From the NCBI RefSeq assembly GCF_003347665.1, contig NZ_QDGA01000044.1, positions 1 to 39,677 of the forward strand: 39,677 nt of DNA, written 5' to 3'. Source of the DNA: Microvirga calopogonii (GTDB taxonomy: Bacteria > Pseudomonadota > Alphaproteobacteria > Rhizobiales > Beijerinckiaceae). The translations under genes and the position numbers were made by a program. The notes under the pieces are model-generated. The model made no database searches. It was not told the DNA's origin and was given only the letters and a program-made list of their open reading frames with translations. Positions within the stretch are counted from its first letter, which is position 1, and each line of letters opens with the position of its first letter. Below are positions 32,974-39,677 of the stretch, piece after piece.

Positions 32974-33459
32974 ATGCTACAGAACATGCAGGTCGGTACC
33001 TTCGTCATCTTGATGTGCGCCGCCATCTTCACGGACGTTCATCGCATGAAGATTCCAAATGTCCTGGTTGGCATGTGCTTGGCAGGCTTCTTCGTATTCG
33101 CGGCACTTAAAGGTATGGCGCTAAGCGCTGTTCTCCTGCACGTCGCGGCCGCGTTCATCATTCTTGTGATTGCTCTCATCCCCTATAGCCTGCGTGCCAT
33201 GGGAGCCGGAGATGTCAAATTGATCGCCTCCATTGCCCTCTGGTTTGGCCTTGGCGAGGAACTGATTACGTTCGGGATCCTGTTCTCGTTCTACGGCGGT
33301 CTTTTGGCTCTAGCGATCCTCACCTACCGCCATATGCCACTGCCGACCCTCGTGAAACGCTGGGATTGGGCCACCAACCTCTATAACCCGACCAAGGGCG
33401 TCCCCTACGGGGTTGCGATCGCGGCAGCTGCGATCACTCTCCGCACCGCGGTCATTTGA
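32974..33459 (+). CDS. cpaA: Prepilin peptidase CpaA (TadV)
   Basis: This 161-residue aspartic membrane protease removes the leader of Flp and the TadE-like pilins. Both catalytic aspartates are present: Asp21 in FTDVHRMKIPN and Asp80 in the GAGDVKL motif. Five to six membrane helices are evident. It lacks the methyltransferase domain of type IV PilD, as usual for TadV. A longer in-frame start (32923) lies inside the flp terminator, so the ATG at 32974 is preferred. Confidence 0.93.
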   Translation: MLQNMQVGTFVILMCAAIFTDVHRMKIPNVLVGMCLAGFFVFAALKGMALSAVLLHVAAAFIILVIALIPYSLRAMGAGDVKLIASIALWFGLGEELITFGILFSFYGGLLALAILTYRHMPLPTLVKRWDWATNLYNPTKGVPYGVAIAAAAITLRTAVI

Positions 33460-33555
33460 TTCGAGAACAAGCCTGATCCTGACGGCAACGGTAGCCCAGT
33501 CGAACACCGGGTGTCATAGTAGAACCCGAGCGGCAAACCCCTAAATCCCGTATTG

Positions 33556-33592
33556 AATAAGGGCGGCCCCATCGTTAGGAGCCGCCCTTATT
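33556..33592. terminator. Bidirectional terminator between cpaA and the convergent gene
   Basis: AATAAGGGCGGC (33556-33567) pairs perfectly with GCCGCCCTTATT (33581-33592) around 13 bases. A T-rich stretch follows on the plus strand, and the minus strand also has Ts after the stem. Confidence 0.85.
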
Positions 33593-34392
33593 TAATTTCC
33601 GGCAGCCGCCGCGTCCGTCATCTCCTGGGGAACTCCCAATGGCTTCCCCTCAATGGACATCAACCGCTCTTGAGGGGACGGTGGATGCTGATCGGAGATC
33701 CGTTTGAGCTCTCCAGGCAACAGTCGCGTCCGAACCTTATAGTGCTCGCTGGCATACATCAGCGCTCTCGCAACGAATCCATGCCACCGCTGGTCGAGCG
33801 CGTACGTCCCTTTTGTCCGGTCGATCACGACATCGCAGCCCACCACCGGCGCCGACGGCTCCTCGACGGGACCGAGTTTGTATCCATCCAGAGCATCGGC
33901 GACCGGCGCCGGGACAACGACAACCAGGTGGGGATCGGCCAGGGCGCTCCGGTATAAGGAGTCCTTTCGGCAGGCTGAGATGCCCTGCTTGAAGCACGGC
34001 ATTGTCGCGGCCAGGTCCTCCTCGCCGACGATCCGGAGGGCTTTGAGCAGCGAAGCATCCTCCGAGGCAGCCTCAATCACTGGCTTGCAGTCGAGCGGGC
34101 GTCCAACTCGACCTTGGCGGGAATCGATCTGACATCCACACGCCATATCCTTAAGGTGGCCCGTCACGTCCTTGCGCCTCGAGATCCGGTCCATGATCGA
34201 CAGCGAGACTTTGAGGGGGTCCGAAGAGGTTCGAGAAACGCCCTTCCACTCGCTCCGGGACATCGCATCCTGCGCTTGGACGGGCCCACTCATCGCTATG
34301 CCTAGGATCGTCAGGCCAACACCGGCGGAAGAACCCCGCCGGTAATCCCTTTTATGTCGCCGCGGCCGGCGAGAACGGAGATAGTGCCTCAT
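33592..34392 (-). CDS. Exported hypothetical protein
   Basis: This 266-residue protein is not recognised. A very basic N-terminus (residues 1-20) precedes a hydrophobic core (GVGLTILGIAMSG) and a VQAQ cleavage site near 41, so it is exported. The mature part has six cysteines, including CGC and pairs in the middle, consistent with periplasmic disulphides. The start at 34392 has GAGG 5 bases upstream and leaves a 7-base gap to the upstream gene. The alternative at 34422 would overlap it. It is the second gene of a reverse two-gene operon with the lipoprotein at 34400-35398. Confidence 0.75.
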   Translation of the reverse strand: MRHYLRSRRPRRHKRDYRRGSSAGVGLTILGIAMSGPVQAQDAMSRSEWKGVSRTSSDPLKVSLSIMDRISRRKDVTGHLKDMACGCQIDSRQGRVGRPLDCKPVIEAASEDASLLKALRIVGEEDLAATMPCFKQGISACRKDSLYRSALADPHLVVVVPAPVADALDGYKLGPVEEPSAPVVGCDVVIDRTKGTYALDQRWHGFVARALMYASEHYKVRTRLLPGELKRISDQHPPSPQERLMSIEGKPLGVPQEMTDAAAAGN

Positions 34393-34399
34393 AGAAACC

Positions 34400-35398
34400 T
34401 CACGAGTTTGCCTCTGATCCATCGCTGGCGTCGATCTCCGGGAAGAGAAGGCGGTAGACTCGCAGGTTGTCGCGTGCCTCTTGAATCCGGACCTCCAGAT
34501 CGCCTAGAGCCTCCATTCTCGCGGCTAAGGCCGATCCATCGAAGCCGCCTGGGCGGATCAGAGCCTCGCCACGCCCCACGAAGAGGTTGTCGACCTTAAT
34601 GCGCGCGGTGAGCTCCGGAGCCACTGCCGCAAGCTTGGGGTCGGCCAGAGCGGGAATGCGGGTCAGGTCCACCTCCATGACGGTTTGGACACCCGGAGCC
34701 AACGGGATAGGAGGCTCATGCTTGACCCTCCCGAACGCCACGACTTCACCCTTACGATTGACCAGGTCAACTGAGACCTCGACACCCGTCATTGGAACGT
34801 CGAGCACATTGAAAATCGAGAACCCGATGTATGGCTTGCTCTTGGCTGTATCGGACCAGAAATAACGGGTCCGAACCAGGGCGACCTTTCCCAGAAGGTT
34901 ACGCCGCCGCTCCTCGTCAAACTGCTGACTGCTAACGTCCCGGCGCTCACGGCGGCGATATTCCCGGATCCAATCAAGCTGTTCCTTCAACGCACGGGAG
35001 TCCTGCGCAACATACACAGACACGATTGCGGCCGGGCTCATCTGGTCGAACTTTCCGACCCCGCCCTTAAGGATGGCATCCAGGTAGCCAGGACTGCCAA
35101 ACGACGGCTCTGTTCCACGATCGGTAACAAGCCGCAGGCCTTCCTTTCCGTTAAACTCATCGGGCGGAGCCTCGAATGACACAGGGCTGGCTGCGCGATA
35201 CAGGGCCTTTAGGAAAGCCTGCGCTCGCCCGCGCGCCTCTTTGTCCCGTGAAGCAAGGTCCTGAGCGACCTCGTTAACACTCTTAGAAAGTTCCTCGTGA
35301 TTTGTCCCACTGATACTTGGATCCCCGCATCCCGAGAGTATCGCACAGCCGAGGCAAGTTGCTAAAATCCGAATTGCACTTCTTGATTTGCGAATCAT
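34400..35398 (-). CDS. Putative lipoprotein
   Basis: This 332-residue protein has a signal with lipobox ILSGC (Cys near 24), so it is probably an envelope lipoprotein. An early helical segment (ELSKSVNEVAQDLASRDKEA) resembles those of small lipoproteins of unknown function. A central charged helical part follows, then a beta-rich domain (about 180-290, YIGFSIFNVLDVPMTGVEVS). No family is identified. I prefer the start at 35398 over 35446 because the signal then begins close to the start. It is divergent from the lipoprotein gene at 35445, with only 46 bases between the two starts. Confidence 0.75.
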   Translation of the reverse strand: MIRKSRSAIRILATCLGCAILSGCGDPSISGTNHEELSKSVNEVAQDLASRDKEARGRAQAFLKALYRAASPVSFEAPPDEFNGKEGLRLVTDRGTEPSFGSPGYLDAILKGGVGKFDQMSPAAIVSVYVAQDSRALKEQLDWIREYRRRERRDVSSQQFDEERRRNLLGKVALVRTRYFWSDTAKSKPYIGFSIFNVLDVPMTGVEVSVDLVNRKGEVVAFGRVKHEPPIPLAPGVQTVMEVDLTRIPALADPKLAAVAPELTARIKVDNLFVGRGEALIRPGGFDGSALAARMEALGDLEVRIQEARDNLRVYRLLFPEIDASDGSEANS

Positions 35399-35444
35399 AA
35401 GTGTAGGCCACTTTCTTCTGCATCTCTTATGTAAGGGCTGTATC

Positions 35445-35873
35445 ATGCGTCTTCTGACCAGTCATCGCAGACTAATTCGCCTCGCGTATTTTCCCGTTCT
35501 CGCCACCGCACTCGCACTTGGTGGATGCCAGACGAAGTCCGTCTCTCTCCCCTCGAATGAGCCACTTGTTACGACGAGCCCGAAGATCGGCAACATCGGG
35601 CAGAGCCAGCTTCCGGCAATCGCTGCGGCTACTGGGAAGCGCGAGATCAACGTCGCAGACAATTCAAAATCGTGGGTGTTGCGACGGCTGAATGCCACCA
35701 ACCAATCGGCCCCGGCTGCGCCCCGAACCCTGGCCCGCACAGATGAAGAGCCAAAAGCAAAAGCCGTGGCCTCAGTCGGCTCCGCGTCGAGGACCAGAGG
35801 ACTTCGCGATGTTTCCATCGCTGAAATCCCTCTTCTCGATCCTACTCATTACGACCCGAAGGTCTTACGATAG
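35445..35873 (+). CDS. Small putative lipoprotein
   Basis: This 142-residue protein has a signal with lipobox ALGGC (Cys near 28). The remainder is Ser/Ala/Pro-rich, probably an extended periplasmic linker without a recognised domain. AAGGG lies 7 bases before the ATG; a longer frame to 35388 is less likely. Its 3' end overlaps the convergent PH-domain gene by 25 bases. It may be an envelope factor of the pilus, by location only. Confidence 0.7.
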   Translation: MRLLTSHRRLIRLAYFPVLATALALGGCQTKSVSLPSNEPLVTTSPKIGNIGQSQLPAIAAATGKREINVADNSKSWVLRRLNATNQSAPAAPRTLARTDEEPKAKAVASVGSASRTRGLRDVSIAEIPLLDPTHYDPKVLR

Positions 35874-36421
35874 CGGGAGGGGGCTTCCCTCCTTGAATCC
35901 AGCACGCCGCGGAGATGCATCACCAGGTTGACGGCTTCTCTCGCATTTCCAAGCGATTTCATCCTGATATTCACGACGCCGCTGGTATCGAGCGCGATAT
36001 CACCATATCCCATCATCCGACCGTCAATTGACTGATTGAGCTCCGCGCCGATAACTTCGCGCAATGACGCGGACTGGGCATAGCGGCGAACGAAGCCGGA
36101 TCGGGCGACTACACGATCCGGATAGATTATGAACTGAGTAGTCTGCCAGCGAATGAATACGAGCAAGACGGCAAGTGCACCGGCCGCAACACAGCCACAG
36201 TAGATTAGCGTCCAGGTCGAAGGAGCAAACAGACGCCACGGCTGCGTAAGCGCCTGCGCGTAGGCCGCGGCGAGAAGGGACACCCCCCCAACGGTGAACG
36301 GACTTATGAAGATCACCTTGGAAAGCCGAAAAACCCGGAGCGGCCGGCTAGTGTCGTGAAATTCCTCCTGCGCTCCCTCTTCGAGGAGCCCGGCATCCGT
36401 CTGGCTTTGCATCGGTGACAT
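35849..36421 (-). CDS. Membrane protein with bacterial PH domain
   Basis: This 190-residue protein has two membrane helices (about 40-60 and 75-95) and then a bacterial PH-like domain (DUF304/bPH2; about 100-175) starting at QFIIYPDRVVARSGFVRR, with a strand-rich pattern ending in MHLRGVLDSRR. Such proteins are membrane-anchored; their ligands are mostly unknown. A TTG at 36430 and ATGs at 36421 and 36412 are all in frame; I chose the first ATG. It converges on the small lipoprotein gene and overlaps its end by 25 bases. Confidence 0.8.
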   Translation of the reverse strand: MSPMQSQTDAGLLEEGAQEEFHDTSRPLRVFRLSKVIFISPFTVGGVSLLAAAYAQALTQPWRLFAPSTWTLIYCGCVAAGALAVLLVFIRWQTTQFIIYPDRVVARSGFVRRYAQSASLREVIGAELNQSIDGRMMGYGDIALDTSGVVNIRMKSLGNAREAVNLVMHLRGVLDSRREAPSRYRKTFGS

Positions 36422-36538
36422 CTTTCTCAACGTGCTCGCGAAAGTTATGCAAATCGGTAGAACGATAGTTCGCCCCGCGCGAAATTAGAGTGTATTATAT
36501 CGCATGGTAATTCGGGGACAACACTGGGATCCCACTTC

Positions 36539-36922
36539 ATGTCACGCCAGCCAGAACGCAAATCAAAATCGCTGTGCCTCGTAATAGCTTCTTGTCTCCT
36601 CGTGAGCATTTGCCAGTCGGCGATTGCGAACGAGACTTCAGCACGTTTCCCGAATGGCCCCCGGATCGCGCAAGCAGCGACCGCCGGAGAGCCGCAGGTG
36701 CGGGTCCAGTCCAAGACCACGGACGCAGCCCTGTGTCAGGACACCCTTAGCCTCTACCTAAGTGTCTCCACCAAGACTTTTGAGTCCAGGGTCGCCGCCG
36801 AAGTCCTCCTCGAGACTCTCGCCCGCCATGAAACCTTGGAGAGGCTCATTGCAATGGCGACGGCATCTGGCTGTGAGCTCAGGCCCTTTCTGGAAGAGGA
36901 GGTTAGGCGCAACAAGCACTGA
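36539..36922 (+). CDS. Small exported hypothetical protein
   Basis: This 127-residue protein has an N-terminal signal (hydrophobic core about 12-28, cleavage after SAIA near 30). The mature part has a Gln/Arg-rich segment and a helical C-terminal half with two cysteines. No family is recognised. A weak ribosome site (TGGGA) precedes the ATG. It is followed 35 bases later by a small lipoprotein gene, so the two may be co-transcribed. Confidence 0.65.
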   Translation: MSRQPERKSKSLCLVIASCLLVSICQSAIANETSARFPNGPRIAQAATAGEPQVRVQSKTTDAALCQDTLSLYLSVSTKTFESRVAAEVLLETLARHETLERLIAMATASGCELRPFLEEEVRRNKH

Positions 36923-36957
36923 TCCCAAACCACCAAGGCCCGCAAAGGATACCTAGG

Positions 36958-37182
36958 ATGAAGAAACTTTTGGCTCTGACGGCGGTTGTACTCGGAACAG
37001 CCACCTTGTCGGCTTGCGCAGAACGCACTCAACTTCCGAACTACGCAATCTACGTTCAGCACGGTCCGTACAGCGACTACTGTTGGATGTACCAGACTGA
37101 CTGTTTGAAAATGCCAGTCGCAAAGAAACAGGTGGTGAAGAACACGGGCCGCCGTGAGAAGGTTCTGGTTCGCAAATACTGA
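36958..37182 (+). CDS. Tiny lipoprotein resembling the CpaD N-terminus
   Basis: This 74-residue protein has a clear lipobox TLSAC (Cys20). The next residues, AERTQLPNYAIYV, resemble ADRELPAYALPY after the lipid Cys of CpaD in this window. A Tyr/Cys-rich patch and a basic C-terminus follow. AAAGGA precedes the ATG. The similarity could mean a shared ancestor or a shared contact with the pilus secretin, but it is short. Confidence 0.7.
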   Translation: MKKLLALTAVVLGTATLSACAERTQLPNYAIYVQHGPYSDYCWMYQTDCLKMPVAKKQVVKNTGRREKVLVRKY

Positions 37183-37272
37183 AGCAAGCCAGACTCAATT
37201 AGTCCGTTTTTGCGGGCCACCGGATTGCTCGGTTACGTTTATAGTTCGTTGCATCCCTCAGCGAAATGAAAA

Positions 37273-37290
37273 GGGCGGCTCTTGCCGCCC
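37273..37290 (-). terminator. Terminator of the small secreted gene
   Basis: On the minus strand GGGCGGC and GCCGCCC pair around a 4-base loop and are followed by TTTTCATTT. Confidence 0.75.
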
Positions 37291-37300
37291 TCGTCGTTTC

Positions 37301-37729
37301 TTATCGCACCGGGTAGGTTGTGCTCTTGTCCCCGGCCCATACTCGGACCTCATTGCCGGACTGCTCCGCACCATTTTCATCGGTGAAATCGGGCCGGTAC
37401 CCATCGCCAGCTTTATGGCCATATTCAACCCGATAGCTGATGCTTCCAGTTCCGGCATCGTACTTCAGAACCAGACCATCCTTGGCTACAATGCAGTTCC
37501 CCGGCTTGCCGGCGGTTTCCATTACGCATTTGGCGAAAGCCTCCCGGGCTTCCTTGATCACCTTACTCGCCTGCTTCTCCGTCACCCCAGTCCGGTATTG
37601 TACGGCGTCAATGGCGACTTCTGAGAAGTCCCGACCATAGACCGGCACCTTGGGGGCTGGGGCTGCGGATACACCAAGAGCAGCAACCAGCCCCGCGGTT
37701 ACCAGCACAGTCCTCATCAACTTCTGCAT
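37301..37729 (-). CDS. Small secreted hypothetical protein
   Basis: This 142-residue protein has a signal peptide (core about 7-20, cleavage after SAA near 23). The mature protein has a helical segment, two cysteines (near 68 and 79) and a beta-rich C-terminus (VLKYDAGTGSISYRVEYG). No family is identified. It is the last gene before the insertion elements and is convergent with the small lipoprotein gene. Confidence 0.7.
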   Translation of the reverse strand: MQKLMRTVLVTAGLVAALGVSAAPAPKVPVYGRDFSEVAIDAVQYRTGVTEKQASKVIKEAREAFAKCVMETAGKPGNCIVAKDGLVLKYDAGTGSISYRVEYGHKAGDGYRPDFTDENGAEQSGNEVRVWAGDKSTTYPVR

Positions 37730-37797
37730 CGCCTACCCCATACGGTCGGTGTTTTTGCCAATCGTTTTGGCCTTAATAGATTAAGAGAGGGTCTTAC

Positions 37798-38349
37798 ACC
37801 GCCCCTTGGTGCCGTCCGGGAGGTGGTAGACTTTTGAGGGTGGCGTAGTCTCCGGGTGTTGCAACCCACACAGCGGGATTCGGGCGTTGGAGCGCTCCGG
37901 TCCCGTGGGAGACCACGCCATGACAGACCTTATCAGCAAGTCACATTCTGTGCATCCCACCGGGCAGCCGCAAGCCCGGCTTTTCGACGATTGGATCGAT
38001 CCGATCGAGACGGGTGTGCGCGAGCGGGTGCGCGACTGGATCGAAGCCCTGATCCAAGCTGAACTCGACGCCGCTCTCGGTCGGCCGCGCTATGGCCGCA
38101 ACGGGACCACTGCGCCAGCCGCGGCAACTCCCGGCTATCGCCATGGCCACCGGTCCCGCAGCCTGACCGGCACCTTTGGCCAGACCGAGATTTCGGTGCC
38201 ACGGGCGCGCCTACACGCCCAGGATGGCACCACCACCGAGTGGCGCAGCGGGGCGCTCCGGGCTTATCAGCGGCGCACTAAGGCGGCGGATGCGCTGATT
38301 GCGTCAGCCTATCTGGCCGGCACCAACACCCGCCGGGTGCGTCGGGCAC
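37798..38349 (+). mobile_element. 5' part of an IS256-family element
   Basis: The region contains the start of an IS256-family transposase and about 120 bases of leader resembling the end of such elements. The left boundary is approximate because I could not identify the terminal repeat without its right-hand partner, which must lie beyond the window. The element is interrupted at 38350 by an IS3-family insertion. Confidence 0.6.
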
Positions 38350-38375
38350 TGGTCCTCCGCCCCACAGTTTCCTGA
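37920..38375 (+). pseudogene. IS256-family transposase, truncated by IS3 insertion
   Basis: The frame matches the N-terminal part of IS256/MULE-type transposases: IEALIQAELDAALGRPRYGR, then GYRHGHRSRSLTGTFGQTEI, VPRAR and YLAGTNTRRVRRAL. The family is usually about 400 residues; only about 143 remain before the junction near 38349. The last few codons come from the IS3 end. None of the catalytic DDE residues is present. The rest may lie past the window end. Confidence 0.85.
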
Positions 38376-38382
38376 GACATCC
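38350..38382 (+). repeat. Left inverted repeat of the IS3 element
   Basis: It contains CCGCCCCACAGTTTCCTGAG, which matches the reverse complement of the right end (CCGCCCGCAGTTTTTGAGAC) with a few differences. Confidence 0.65.
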
Positions 38383-38411
38383 TATAAGCGGACTGGATCC
38401 GCAGAAGGGTG

Positions 38412-38759
38412 ATGATGATGACAGAGATGATGAAGGATGCGGCCGGTCCGGGCCGTGGTGGGCGCATGTCGCGCCAGCGCAAACGCGAGGCGGTTCTGCG
38501 GCTGCTGCGCGGTGAGGATCTGGACACGGTCTCGCGCTCCCTGGGCGTGACGGCCGCCACGCTGAGCGGCTGGCGCGATGCTTTCCTGGCAGCCGGCGAG
38601 GCCAGTCTCGCCACCCGGCTGGCCACCGGTGAGGCGCTGGGGACTGAGCGGCTCAAGGCCCGGCTCGGCGAGATGCTGCTGGAGCGTGAGCTGCTGGAGG
38701 CCAAGATTGCCCTTCTGGAGGGCGGCCGCCCTTTAGCTCAGAGGAGGTCGAGGCGATGA
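38412..38759 (+). CDS. IS3-family OrfA (HTH protein)
   Basis: This ~115-residue protein has a helix-turn-helix (AVLRLLRGEDLDTVSRSLGV then AATLSGWRDAFLAAGEASL) followed by a leucine-rich coiled coil, the usual OrfA plan for binding the element ends. A run of ATGs at 38412-38420 leaves the exact start open. Its stop overlaps the orfB start by 4 bases (ATGA), with GAGGAGG upstream, so orfB may be translated by reinitiation. Confidence 0.85.
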   Translation: MMMTEMMKDAAGPGRGGRMSRQRKREAVLRLLRGEDLDTVSRSLGVTAATLSGWRDAFLAAGEASLATRLATGEALGTERLKARLGEMLLERELLEAKIALLEGGRPLAQRRSRR

Positions 38760-39640
38760 GCCGGGCCCTCTCGCCGAGCAGCGGCCGGCCCTATGGCTTG
38801 GCGCGTGTCTGCCGGATCTGGCGCGTGGCCCGGGCGAGCGTCTACCGGCAGCGTCAGCCGCAGACGGACCGGCGGCGCCGCGGCCCGGTCGGACCGCTGT
38901 CCGATCCAGTGCTCACAACCGAGATCCGTGCCGTCCTGGCCGCCAGTCCGTTCCATGGCGAGGGGCATCGGAAAGTTTGGGCCCGCCTGCGCCTGAAGGG
39001 CATCCGCACCTCGCTCCGCCGTGTGTTGCGGCTGATGCGCGAGCACGACCTGCTGGCGCCGTCCCGGATGGGGGCGCCGCGTGGGCCGCGCAACCACGAC
39101 GGCACGATCATTCCGGCAACCATCGACACCCTGTGGGGCACCGACATGACCACCGCTTGGACTGGCGAAGGGCAAGCTGCCGTGTTCGTGGCGGTCGATC
39201 ACTACAGTGCCGAGTGCGTCGGCATTCATGCCAGTCGCCAAGCCACCCGCTTTGAAGCTCTCGAGCCGCTGCGCCAGGGCGTACGCGAGCACTTTGGCGG
39301 CTTTAGCAAAGGGATTGCTTCAGGCCTGTCGATCCGGCACGACCATGGCAGCCAATACATGTCGCGAGCATTCCAGGACGAGTTGCGGTTCCTTGGGATC
39401 GAGAGTTCGCCGGCCTTTGTGCAGGCTCCTGAAGGCAATGGCTGTGCGGAGCGGTTCATCCGCACCCTGAAGGAAAACCTGCTGTGGGTGCGCTCGTTCG
39501 AAACCATCGAGGAGTTGCGCCAGGCGCTGCTGACCTTCCGAGAAACCTACAACTCCACCTGGCTGATAGCCCGGCACGGATTTCAGACGCCGAAAGCCGT
39601 CCGGCACAACCAGCTTCCATCCGCGGCCCTCGCCGCGTAG
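38756..39640 (+). CDS. IS3-family transposase OrfB (integrase core)
   Basis: This 294-residue protein has the HTH_21 segment (HGEGHRKVWARLRLKGIRTS) and then an rve integrase core with all catalytic residues: Asp130 (GTDMTT), Asp196 (RHDHGSQY) and Glu232 (GCAERFIRTLKE), giving the DD35E spacing. It looks intact and potentially active. Confidence 0.92.
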   Translation: MSRALSPSSGRPYGLARVCRIWRVARASVYRQRQPQTDRRRRGPVGPLSDPVLTTEIRAVLAASPFHGEGHRKVWARLRLKGIRTSLRRVLRLMREHDLLAPSRMGAPRGPRNHDGTIIPATIDTLWGTDMTTAWTGEGQAAVFVAVDHYSAECVGIHASRQATRFEALEPLRQGVREHFGGFSKGIASGLSIRHDHGSQYMSRAFQDELRFLGIESSPAFVQAPEGNGCAERFIRTLKENLLWVRSFETIEELRQALLTFRETYNSTWLIARHGFQTPKAVRHNQLPSAALAA

Positions 39641-39648
39641 GCTTCAAT

Positions 39649-39677
39649 CCGGTGTCTCAAAAACTGCGGGCGGTACA
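39649..39677 (-). repeat. Right inverted repeat of the IS3 element
   Basis: Read on the minus strand it starts TGTACCGCCCGCAGTTTTTG and pairs with the left end. Confidence 0.7.

Larger units (their letters stand above)
38350..39677 (+). mobile_element. IS3-family insertion sequence
   Basis: The element holds two overlapping genes, an HTH orfA and a DD35E integrase orfB, bounded by imperfect inverted repeats that begin with TG. It interrupts the IS256-family transposase frame. The right repeat ends at the window's last base, so the target duplication cannot be checked. Length would be 1328 bases, normal for IS3. Confidence 0.85.

Noticed and set aside
38700..38760. Programmed -1 frameshift between the IS3 orfA and orfB
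   Set aside because: I see no slippery A-run near the overlap, while ATGA with GAGGAGG upstream supports reinitiation.
1..39677. CRISPR array, tRNA, rRNA or a replication origin with iterons
   Set aside because: Reading through the window I found no regularly spaced repeats, cloverleaf-like genes, rRNA segments or clear iteron arrays. A covariance-model scan would be decisive for RNAs.

Overview
The window looks like an accessory replicon, probably a large plasmid, or an integrated plasmid- or phage-derived island, of an alphaproteobacterium. Hyphomicrobiales, for example Methylobacteriaceae or Microvirga-like bacteria, fits best. Evidence: most genes are fairly GC-rich, the Tad/Cpa pilus genes are in the alphaproteobacterial order cpaB-C-D-E-F-tadB-tadC, the Hsp31 and LuxR proteins fit, and IS256/IS3-type elements are present. 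No rRNA, tRNA, repABC, partition or conjugation gene was seen, so the plasmid assignment is inference.

Region 1 (about 0.15-14.9 kb) is a DNA-metabolism block. It holds a CobS-like AAA+ ATPase and a CobT-like VWA protein (a MoxR/VWA-type pair, probably not cobalamin synthesis here), a small basic beta-rich protein, a DnaQ-type proofreading exonuclease, a DnaE-type DNA polymerase III alpha subunit with a degenerate PHP domain, a 90-residue protein resembling a free copy of the DnaE C-terminal domain, and a type IA topoisomerase III with three C-terminal helical repeats. A lower-GC pair of exported coiled-coil proteins of unknown function (one with a Tat signal, one with a Sec signal) is embedded here on the opposite strand, between dnaE and topB.

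Region 2 (about 14.9-16.4 kb) holds two unrecognised proteins read divergently from a short regulatory region.

Region 3 (about 16.5-37.7 kb) is a Tad (Flp) pilus locus. The forward operon cpaB-cpaC-cpaD-cpaE-cpaF-tadB-tadC encodes the inner-membrane, ATPase and secretin machine. It is followed by a TadG-like protein carrying Ig-like GGWG modules and a Cys-rich tail. A reverse operon encodes a stand-alone secretin N-terminal domain, a TadE-like minor pilin and a second, larger TadG-like Ig-repeat protein. The Flp pilin and its prepilin peptidase CpaA are read divergently from that operon. An hchA (Hsp31/DJ-1) plus LuxR-type regulator operon sits between the two TadG-like genes. After cpaA come several small exported or lipidated proteins and a membrane PH-domain protein, plausibly envelope accessories of the pilus.

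Region 4 (about 37.8 kb to the end) is a nested insertion: the 5' part of an IS256-family transposase gene is interrupted by an IS3-family element whose right end coincides with the window's last base.
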